A stretch of DNA of 26,527 bases, from NCBI GenBank assembly GCA_015680685.1, contig MNCI01014896.1, positions 3,471-29,997 on the forward strand. Direction: 5' to 3'. The DNA comes from Gnetum montanum. Lineage: Eukaryota > Streptophyta > Gnetopsida > Gnetales > Gnetaceae. A model generated the notes under the pieces. That model saw nothing but the letters and a program-made list of their open reading frames with translations. It did not search any database and was not told the DNA's origin. Shown in pieces: positions 1 to 8,778 of the stretch (within the stretch, counting starts at the first letter, position 1; the number at the start of each line of letters is the position of its first letter). The position numbers and the translations under genes were made by a program.

Positions 1-96
1 ATCCTCATGAGGCTCCCTTAACTTTGAAATTTGCAGCAACATGTCATGAAAAGACGGTGATTTTTTCCCTAATTTAGCTCTATATTTTATGATATA
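1..96 (-). pseudogene. Probable continuation of the minus-strand Helitron, left of element 1
   Basis: This stretch lies just outside the target duplication of element 1, so before that insertion it was contiguous with 12731 onward, which belongs to a minus-strand Helitron. Read on the minus strand, one frame is open for about 25 codons over roughly 1-80 and contains FHDMLLQISKLREPHED. I do not recognise this peptide as a specific Helitron motif. The assignment rests on position, not on similarity. Confidence 0.35.
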
Positions 97-101
97 TTTT
101 A
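97..101. repeat. Target site duplication of element 1, left copy (TTTTA)
   Basis: TTTTA directly precedes the 5' LTR and is repeated exactly at 12726-12730, directly after the 3' LTR. Five base pairs is the usual duplication length for Ty3/gypsy integration. The left LTR boundary was set by alignment with the 3' LTR, where GGGGGTA is followed by TGATGAAG. The 5' copy reads TAATGAAG. Confidence 0.85.
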
Positions 102-988
102 TAATGAAGAGTCTTCAATTAGCTACATCAACAAGATGTTGTCAACACAACCTCATCGATGTAGGATTTTCCACGTTGACGTGTACCTATCGATGTGGCA
201 CCCTAGCACCCTAGCTATGTTAATAGTTAGTTAGAATTTTAGTTACAAGAAAAAATTTGTAGTTTGTTTCCATAAGAGAGAATAATTTTCTAAGTTCCTG
301 TAGTAGAAGTTAAGGAGTGTACAGATCTTCATTCAAACATTATTTTACCTATGCATCATAATGTGTGTGACAATAAAGATGAGCTTTTTGATAAACCTTG
401 CAACAATTGGACTAGCTTAATGATTTATTTATGCATTTATTTTTTTTCATTAATTAAGTAATTAATTAAGATAAGATGATTAAGACTTTAACTAATCAAT
501 TAAGCTAAATAGACTAGCATATATAAGTATGACCTCTTCAACNAACCTCAATAATGCTTAATGCTTAGTCGCCTAGTAGTGTTTAATGCTTGGTCACCTA
601 GTAGTGCTTAACACTTGGTCACCCAATAGTGTTGTATGTTTTCAGAATGTATATGGAAAGTGGGACTAGATGCTTATGTTAGGATAGTTAGTTATTAATT
701 AGTAATTAAATTAGTTGAACCATATAATCAATATATTCTCAATCTATTACCAACCTTAGTTGAACAAAATATAAAATAATAAAAATCATTTGTCTCAATT
801 ACACTTAACCATACAACTGAACCTCATATGTGTAGTTTGGAAGATAACAATTGTTCCATAATTAGATTCATTATCTAGATTGAATCCTATGTACAAGAAC
901 ACTAGGAATCCATGGAATTTAAGTGGATCGCACATGAATTCCTTAGTGATTCATATGGTGTGGTGTATGGGTACCTCACTGCTCATCA
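102..988 (+). repeat. 5' LTR of element 1
   Basis: It aligns end to end with 11859-12725. It starts TAATGAAG, where the 3' copy has TGATGAAG, and ends CTGCTCATCA. A polyadenylation signal AATAAA lies at 372-377 in a context (GACAATAAAGATGAG) that all four LTRs in the window share closely. The promoter region around 195-220 lacks the TATA box seen in the 3' LTR. A 25-bp tandem repeat is present at 558-632. One ambiguous base is at 543. Confidence 0.92.
558..632 (+). repeat. Three-copy 25-bp tandem repeat inside the 5' LTR
   Basis: Units begin at 558, 583 and 608 with the pattern TTAAYRCTTRGTCRCC followed by YARTAGTG. The 3' LTR has only about two degenerate units at 12320-12368. Copy number therefore changed after insertion, or the repeat contracted in the 3' copy. 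Confidence 0.75.
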
Positions 989-989
989 T

Positions 990-1006
990 TAGTACCCTTC
1001 TTAAGG
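990..1006 (+). other. Primer binding site position of element 1 (degraded)
   Basis: The bases directly after the 5' LTR align with the corresponding bases of element 2 (14905-14920), where a degraded initiator-Met type site can be argued. Here the resemblance to any tRNA 3' end is too weak to name a primer. Confidence 0.3.
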
Positions 1007-1189
1007 ATTTTTAGCTAGTACCATGTGTTATCAATCTAGGATTAGTGAAAATTACTCAACATCATTGAAACAAACCTAACAAAGATAAATCATAACAATT
1101 AATCAAAACTATATTACAAACACACTAAGAAATTATTTCTAAAAAAAAATCCTCTTCTTCTCATAAGCAAGACAATTCTAAGTCAACCA

Positions 1190-3590
1190 TATCATAAGAA
1201 TTTAGAGTGGTGTACACTCATCTTGATGAGTTTGTATCTAATTTCACTTTCATTCCCCATTAGGATGACCAAATACAATGGCAAGACATGGAGGGAAACA
1301 TTGTATTGCCATATGATTGATTTTTTTCCAAGATGCTAATCCAAACTCTTACAAGGTTAAACATCAAGGAGCTTCATAGAGAGTACATTGTGGAAGATCA
1401 TGACTTTTGGGACTGCCTTTCCACTAAGACACAATGCAAATGAGATTGGAAATAAGAAAAGCATTGTGAAGCCATGAAGGGAAAATGGTTCACTAACCCC
1501 TTGTCCTTGCTATATCAAAAGGATGATGAGGAACCTCCTTCTAATGGTTCTCAACATGTAGACTCTTCACCTCTTAACTCTAGTGAAGGGGAGTTGAACC
1601 TAAATCCTAAATTAATAATTAATAGTTTAGGTTCTAGTAACAGTGAGTCCCATGGTTGTGGGAGCTTTGAGAAAGGGAGTCTAAGCAAGAACTCAAACAA
1701 TCATAATGATAATCTTTCTAAGGATTATGATTGTGATAAATAGAGAGGATGTGGTAGACGCCATAGTGGTGGAAGACCTCCTTCCTCTTTGCCCTCTTCA
1801 TCTAAATCAACTTCTTGCTTTGAACCTAAAAAGAACCACAGGTGGCAAGACAAGAATGATAAGCGTAGAGACCACCATGAACGAAGGGATGGCATAGGAC
1901 ATCACATAAATCATTAAGATCATGATAATGAACCTCTACTAGCCACTCAAAACATGATCAACAACACAGAGGCTATCAAAATTCCTACCAAGCATGTCAA
2001 AGATAGCCAAATCAAGCAGTTAGACATGAACAATATCTCTAGATTTGAGGGGGATATAACTCAGATCCTCAAATGCATCTATAAGGCTTTCATGATGCTT
2101 GTGCCTTACAAGATATTGAAAATGATTGGAAAAAGCTCAAGCTATTTCCTAGAATACTCATCAAGGAAGAAAAAAGCTTGTACAGGTCTCTAAAACTAGA
2201 GTTAATTCATCGATGGAGTACAATGCTAAAACTATTTAATGATAAGTATCAGACCTACTTTATAGTGTCAAACTTGCAAAGGCAAATCCAAGGATGGAAA
2301 TAAGGAACACATGAATCCTTGGATTCTATCATGAACATATATTATTTATTATTACATTAATGTCCTAGCTATGGTTACTCTTAGAGGAAACAACTTTGCC
2401 ACATATAGATGGGCTTTGCTGATAAACATGGAGGGCCCTTGGGGTCTATGCCAAAGGGAGACTAGCAAAATTAATAGCCCATCATATACAAAGGCTAATT
2501 AAGTAGGTAGCAAAAGAAGAAGGAGAGTTGAGAAAACATGAAAGTGGAGAAGAATATAACAAGGATCCTTCCATTAGAAAGAAGGAGGTATGCTTTTGTG
2601 ATAGTGAGGAGGAGTCATCTCTTAATGAGGTGATGTAATGAAAGACCTTGAAAATCCAAAAATGTATGTTTGAAATTTCAACTAAGCTAGATAAAATGTA
2701 GGATTCATTGGATAAAAAATTCCAAACTACTCTAAAAATCATAGAAGAATCAAGAGAGTAGGGTACTAATTGTGATCATAGGAGGTGCAAAGAAGCTAAA
2801 CGTGCCTAACACATGGATAAGAGTAAAGCTACTGCAATAGAAAAAGTTGTGAAGATTGAATCAGAAGATGATGATGAATGTGACATCTACCACTATGAAC
2901 ATCCTAAAAGATGTTACCCTATTGTGTCATACTTATAGGAATCTAGGGTGTATGCTCTAAATCCATGACTATCGAAAAGGCAAACACCCAAAAGATTGTC
3001 TTATCCTCAAGGTAATCCTAAGAAATTCCATTAGCAACAACTTTATTATCCAAGTGGAACTCCACCACAACCATATGGGTAGTATCAGTAGTAGTAGCAA
3101 CCATAGTCATGGGGGATGCAACCACCACAACAACAATACTCTTATAGGTAGCCAGATCTATATGGATACTATTTTTAGCAATCCCTATCTCCATGTGACT
3201 CTTCCAACCACATTTCTTCTTTCCAACATCACTACAACCCTCTTGAATATAACTGAACTCATTCTCCAACTCCTAGGGGGGATCCCATATTCCATCCTTA
3301 TCCTCCTCATGTACCTACACCTATTCCTCCATCCTCAACACAACTACCACTTGCTCCATCCATGCAAGGTAAGCTTCCATCTCAGTCACAACAACATGTT
3401 ACTACAAGGATCGTTAATCTACAACCAATTAATCAACTAAGTCTTTCAAAATCTACATCTCACAAATAACCATTCGTCTAACCCAACATCCCTCCTAAGC
3501 CCTCACAAACACATGCAATTGGTCACCCTGCTCCTTCCTCATCCTCTGTAAATCATCAAATCAAGAACCCTTCAAATCAAATGCCTCCCA
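1190..3590 (+). pseudogene. gag: Gag polyprotein remnant of element 1
   Basis: One frame can be followed with in-frame stops from about 1200 through 1474-1743 and 1954-2090. A frameshift follows, and the capsid-like part continues at about 2100-2330. Shared blocks with the gag of element 2 include EPLLAT, the capsid stretch LFNDKYQTY (element 2 LFNERYQTY), and a proline-rich tail near 3280-3390. The nucleocapsid zinc knuckle lies near 2880-2910 and reads CDIYHYEHPKRC, so the second Cys of the expected CX2CX3HX4C pattern is now Tyr. Gag would form the cytoplasmic virus-like particle. I cannot fix the start codon. Stops at former Gln, Arg and Trp codons make it non-functional. Confidence 0.8.
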
Positions 3591-3599
3591 AGATTCACA

Positions 3600-4054
3600 C
3601 TGTTATGTTAACTCATGTCATATATGACTAGATCTAGGCTGACAACCTTCTAAGGAAATTAAATAATCCTAAAAATCCACTTATCAATTTGCGAATTGCT
3701 AGGAATGAACCATGAAGAGCTCTTTTGGATTTAGGTTCTAATGTTAATATGATTTTCCATGAGATGTATACTGTCTAGAACATGCTACCTCTTAAGAAGA
3801 GTAATATCAGATTAGAATTAGTAGACCAATGCATCATTATTTCATTAGAACTAGTAGAAGATATTGTGACCACTATTTGTGGATGGTCTTATCCTATCAA
3901 TTTCCTATTAATCAAAGTTGACAACTACAAGGGGGATTTTTCAATCATTATGGGAAGGGCATGGCTAAGTACTATTAATGAAAAAATGGACATTAGAGAT
4001 CTTTTCCTAGAAATTTTCAAGGAAAATGCATTCAGAAAGATTGAGAACAAATGA
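3600..4054 (+). pseudogene. Aspartic protease domain of element 1
   Basis: The retroviral-type aspartic protease follows the proline-rich gag tail. The active-site region reads LLDLGSNVNMI with the catalytic Asp codon at 3728-3730, matching the LDLGASVN form typical of Athila/Tat. The C-terminal signature is IIMGRAWLST at about 3944, corresponding to the family's ILGRPFLAT. An open stretch runs 3782-4054. It would cleave Gag-Pol in the particle. In-frame stops lie upstream of and just after the catalytic motif. Confidence 0.82.
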
Positions 4055-4640
4055 GTTCCATGCATTGCATACAATGATATAAGGTGCAACTGCATTTAGA
4101 AACTCTAGTATGTAAAATATGATCCATTTCTACATGTAGGCAGTGTGCAAATGAGGTAGATATTCAAAGGTGCCTATATGTAGTAGCCACAAAATAAGAG
4201 AGCACCTACTAGTTGATAACTAATTTTGAGAGTAGCACAATTTACATGGAACCAACTAAGAGCCTAACATGCACCTATGTCATAGGCATGGATGAACTAG
4301 AGCAAGTTCATTGCTAACTCTTTGATGAAGAAAAAGATGATACCTATTGGGAAGAGTTGGAAATCCTTGAAAATTTTAAATAAGAGCCCCTAGAGTTAAA
4401 AAATCTAACTACTAGCCTAGAATATTCATTTCTAAAATATGGAAAACCAGTTATAATCAATGCTAAACTTGTTCCTGAATAAAAGAAAAATCATTGAAAT
4501 TGATTAATAGATGGTCAACAACCTTTCCTTGGTCATATCCAAAATTGACTAGGATTGATCCACGAATATGCCAGCACCATATCTAAGTTGGTCTAGCAAT
4601 GAAGCCAAGGAAGTAGCCATAATAGTAGTTGAACCCCAAA
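4055..4640 (+). other. Decayed protease-RT linker of element 1
   Basis: This stretch shows fragments of reading frame with acidic residues, as in the linker between protease and reverse transcriptase of this lineage. I see no recognisable domain and no separate gene. It is part of the ancestral pol frame by position. Confidence 0.5.
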
Positions 4641-5880
4641 TTAAAGTAAATCGTCAAGGAGGAGATAAAACAAGTACTCAAGGTGAGGTTCATCTATCCT
4701 ATTACAAATAGTGAGCCAGTCAGTCCACTTGTGATTGTGCCAAAGAAAGGTGGCAAGTGGTAGGTTTGTATTTATTTCAGGCTATTGTACATGGAAACAT
4801 TTAAAGATCATTTTTCATTACTATTTATCAATCAAGTGTTGGACACCATTTCTAGACATTGCTATTATAGCTTTTTGGATGGTTATAATGGCTATAACCA
4901 AATTTAGATTATACTAGAGGAATAGGCCAAAACTACATTCACAAGTCCTTGGGGAACTTTTGCATATCAAAATATGCCTTTTAATTTGTGCAATTCTATT
5001 GCCACATTCCAATGCTTGGTCTTGAGCATCTTTTAGTAGTAAATTGGTAGTGGGATGGAAGTCTTCATGGATGACTATCCACTTATGATGATACATTCAA
5101 GTAAGCCTTGGATCACCTTAATAAAGTATTAAAAATATGTGTGTAGACAAACCTGTAGCTTAATTAGTAAAAAAGCCATCTAATGGTCCAAGAGGGCATA
5201 GAATCTCACAAGCAAGGATTGAGGTAGACCCTAAAAAGATAAGGGTCATCCAAGGAATAACCCATAAACTAGAAACAGTTACAGATGTTTAGTCATTCCT
5301 TGGACACATTGGTTACTACCAATGATTCATAAAGAATTTCTCTAGGATTGCAAAATTTTTGGTTGATCTAACAAAGAAAGATGCTCCATTTGTTTAGATC
5401 AAAGAATGTGAAAATGCATTCCAATAGCTGAAGAAGAGACTCATAAAAACTCCAATTCTATGAGCACCAGACTAGTCTAGACCATTTCATTCATGAAAAA
5501 TGCATCAAATTATGCCTTGGAAGCCATGCTAATGTAATTGGATGATCAAAAATATCCATATTACATCTACTTCACAAGATGAAGCATTGTGGGTGTACAA
5601 ATTAATTACACCACAATAAAGAAAGAATTGATGATAATAATGTATGCTTTGGAAAATTTCAAGTAGTATGTGCTTGGGTACAAAGTGTTTGTGCACACTG
5701 ATCATAGTGACATTCACTTCCAAATGAACAAGCCAATAGTAGGCCCCTGTGTCATATGATGGTTGGTGATTTTGTAGAAATTTGATCTTATGATGGTAGA
5801 TTGAAAAGGGACTGAGAATGTGGTTGCTAACCATATCTCTTGGTTAAGATGGGATAACAAAGAGGAGGAGAGCTTACTCT
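4640..5880 (+). pseudogene. pol: Reverse transcriptase and RNase H remnant of element 1
   Basis: Following the frame across several shifts gives the standard RT blocks. These are PLVIVPKKGGKW at about 4728, FLDGYNGYNQI at 4872-4904, TTFTSPWGTFAY at about 4932, and the catalytic FMDDY at 5064-5078. The thumb motif SFLGHIGYY follows near 5295. RNase H is recognised from NYTTIKKEL (about 5608), MYALENFK (about 5642), VFVHTDHSD (about 5686) and GTENVVANHIS (about 5811). Together these would copy the genomic RNA into DNA inside the particle. The motifs and the Y-to-F change in YMDD fit Athila/Tat elements. Numerous stops and at least several frameshifts show it is dead. Confidence 0.9.
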
Positions 5881-6905
5881 TTGATCAATTTCTTGATGAA
5901 CTACTCTTTGTCAAAGCAATTAATGACCAAGTACTTGCACAACCAAAATGATATGATGGCATCCTTATCTTCTCACTAAAGAGATGCCACAAGATCTAGA
6001 CCATAGAAAGAAATAATAGTTTCCTCATCAAGCCAAGTGCAAATGAAGGAACCTCAATAGTGGATCCAACCAATGGAACTCTTTAACATATGGGGCATAG
6101 ACTTCATGGGTTTCATCACATCCATGTCCAACTAGTAGCCATCATCAACTATACATCATCCATTACTACTTGATTTTTTCAAGAACACATTGTAAATAGG
6201 TTTGGGGGTGCCATGTGCATTGATTTTTGGCAACAAAACCCATTTCATAGGCACCACTTTTCATAAGCTTATGTAAAACTTAAGGGTTGAACATAAATTA
6301 ACAACACCCTACCACCCCTAACCCAATGGTTAAGTAGATATTACTAACATGGAGATTATGAGGATTTTAATGAGAACTATTAGCAATTATAGGAGAGACA
6401 TGAGAACAAAACTCAACAATTCCTTCTAGGCCTACTGCTCAACATAAAAACTCCATATAGGCTACTCTCCCTATGAGCTGGTGTACAAGAAACTGCCAAC
6501 ACTTCCTATTCAATTTGATCTCTATACACTCTCAATAGCTTATGACCTAGATCTTAACCTAAGTCTAGCACAAAGAGAATGATTGATCAACCTTAATATG
6601 CTAGATGAAAATTGATTAGTGGCTCTATCTTTAAATGAAGTGCATAAAGCATTTAGTAAATAATGCCATGACCTTAGAATAAGAAAAGTAAAATTTCAAC
6701 TTGGAGACAAAGTCCTCTACTGGAACGCCACACATGTTCCACAATGAACAAGATTTCAAACATTGTGGAAGGGGTCTTATATAATTGACGAAACTTTTTC
6801 TTCTAGGGCCATGTTGATCTACAAACCTAACAGCCCAAACAAAAAATAATTAGTTAACATTCAACAAATAAAACCTTTCCATGAGCCCAAGCAAGCTAGT
6901 GCAAT
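5880..6905 (+). pseudogene. Integrase remnant of element 1, zinc-finger region largely missing
   Basis: The catalytic core is identified by WGIDFMGF at 6091-6114, by TTPYHP followed by PNG at about 6299-6330, and by VDITNMEIMR containing the third acidic residue. SPYELVYKKLP near 6469 and GDKVLYWN near 6705 belong to the core end and C-terminal domain. Only about 65 codons separate the RNase H end from the core, far fewer than I expect for this lineage. The N-terminal HHCC finger is reduced to a trace around 5980-6060. Several stops and shifts are present. Confidence 0.85.
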
Positions 6906-8528
6906 GAATACCTCATCGAATAGACAACCTCACTCAATCTTTTAGATCTTCTCCTTCCAACTCAGTCATGGGGAAGATGGCCATCCATGCTAACCATTAA
7001 CATGGCTCCCTAGTTTTTCTATTTTTTTACACATTTTTATTTTACACCTTGTTTATTTTACACATTTTTTTCTACCCTTTTCCTATTTTACACCATTTTT
7101 TGTTTCACACCATCATTGGTACATTTTATTTTTCTTGAATATTTTACACTTTCTTGTATAATTTCCAGGGTTTTGGATGTGATTTTCTAAAATTTCTACT
7201 AATAAAGTGCTTTGTGCCAATAGGACATAGTGGTGTTATAGCTGTTGTTAATGATGGTTTGTACCTATTATTTTTTATTGTTAATGTCTAGTTTCTATTT
7301 TTGATTTTTGGTACTGAGACCTAAGACATGGTTTCTTTTTCATGGAATAGGCAGTGAGTCTATGACATCCACCCATCCACAAACTCTATGATTTTCCTTC
7401 TTTTGGAAGTATGAGGTTCCTTTTCATTAAGTAAAAATTTAATGAACTTATGAACTTGATAGTTTCTAAACTTGGAAAGGATTTAAAGGTTTGAACAGGG
7501 TGTGACTTCAAGCGGACTCAATACTCTTTGTACCCTTCTACTTACTTGGGTATATGAGTATTTTCATGGATTTCTTATCATTCCATGTCAACTAATAATA
7601 GGAAGTTGAATAAGTCTTTGCATGGTGTGGTTTCCATCTATAAATAAATAAATAAACAATATAAAAAATAAAAAATAAAAAAATAATGGAAATTCAAAGC
7701 ACACCCCTTAGATAGAATAATAGGCTATAAGCATTGGTTATGGGACTAGAAATATATGTTAACCATGCTTGAATATCGCCTCTAACTAAGGCCTTTCCTC
7801 AGTTCCTACTTCTCTTTTTTTCCTCTATAAGGAATGTCCATGGGAGCACTCTTGTATCTTAAGGAGGTGGACCGATCTTAGAGTGATGATGTGAAGTCAC
7901 TAAACATGGTTGGTTTTGGTCTAGACTAAGGATGGATTTTATCAAGTCATTTAACCATAAAATCCATGAGGAACTTCATGTTACCTTAATTAGGAGCTCT
8001 ATTCTACTTTCTCTCTCATCCATTTATGCTTTCCATGACTCACCTAATTACTAGTGTTCATGTCCCTGTTTGATGTCTTGATTTGATGTGCTTGAATTCT
8101 TAGGTAGAATTTTTTAGGTCTTGGTCCTTAACTTTCATAACCATTAATCATCTATGGAGTCCACAGACTCCTTAGGTTGAGGTTATGCAAGGGTAAAATA
8201 GGCATGTGCCTAAAATGAGAAGGACCCACTTACATATCTCTTGGTTGGGTTAGTTAAGTACCTCATGCTTAGACATTTTCGCAATCCAAACCTTTGTGTG
8301 CCCCATCCAATGCATCCAACTATGCTCTCCTTAAGGAAATTTCTTCAATGAACACATTTTCTATTTAATTTTTTTAATTTTTGATCTTTCAATGACCCTC
8401 TTCGATGATTTCATCAAATTCTTAGCTTTTCTAGGACTTCATGAACCCAAATTTCATTAGAAAACTCTATGTATGTTATGAGAAATTTAAGTTGAAAATT
8501 TTTATTTACAACTTTTGTAAATAGGTAC
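6906..8528 (+). other. Non-coding spacer between pol and ORF3 of element 1
   Basis: No convincing reading frame is seen. The first part (about 7010-7140) is a T-rich tract with repeated TTTTACAC words. Two blocks are shared with the spacer of element 2: around 7353-7385 (GTGAG, then ACATCCACCCA) and around 8169-8235 (GCAAGGG, then GGACCCACTT). Those correspond to about 17283-17320 and 17610-17675, so the spacer is an old part of this element family rather than a later insertion. Confidence 0.75.
7641..7688 (+). repeat. A-rich simple repeat (TAAA)n / (AAAAAT)n
   Basis: A run of TAAATAAATAAATAAA passes into AAAAATAAAAAATAAAAAAA within the spacer of element 1. It is a simple low-complexity tract with no sign of function. 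Confidence 0.85.
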
Positions 8529-8607
8529 TTGTTGACAAACCTCCTATGTATATGTAACCTTGTATATGGAACCTCATCAATGCAACACAAATATAGTCTA
8601 TATATAT
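8529..8607 (+). promoter_or_regulatory. Possible internal promoter upstream of ORF3, element 1
   Basis: The stretch contains TTGACAAACC, AACCTCATCAATG and then TAGTCTATATATATGCATCC, with the TATA-like core at 8599-8607. The LTRs of the same element carry related words in the same order: TTGACACAACC, AACCTCATCGATG (5' LTR), and TAGGTCTATAAATATAGCA (3' LTR). It sits about 170 bp before the ORF3 ATG, although an N-bracketed segment lies in between. The resemblance is weaker than in element 2 and could be partly chance in AT-rich DNA. Confidence 0.4.
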
Positions 8608-8636
8608 GCATCCACACATTGAATTTTTCACATTTN

Positions 8637-8695
8637 CGGGGCAAGTGCATTTGTCACCCTCCATGTCACGCACCATGTAAGATACCATGAAATGG
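8637..8695 (+). repeat. N-bracketed 59-bp segment, copy of a dispersed repeat
   Basis: Single N bases at 8636 and 8696 delimit this segment. Its last 52 bases (8644-8695) match 24823-24874 at 49 of 52 positions by direct comparison. Nothing similar appears at the equivalent place in element 2. It is either a short insertion of a repeat family or a small contig placed here by scaffolding. Confidence 0.7.
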
Positions 8696-8778
8696 NGAAC
8701 TAACTGATGAGACAACATATCAAAATATTATAAGTTACACATTATATATACTAATCCTTGGATGTGTTGTGACCATAG

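Noticed and set aside
3018-3269. Minus-strand open frame opposite gag of element 1
   Set aside because: It is a shadow of the His/Pro/Gln-rich gag tail on the plus strand and has no independent motif.
5529-5834. Minus-strand 101-codon open frame
   Set aside because: It lies opposite the clearly recognised RNase H region and shows no family similarity.
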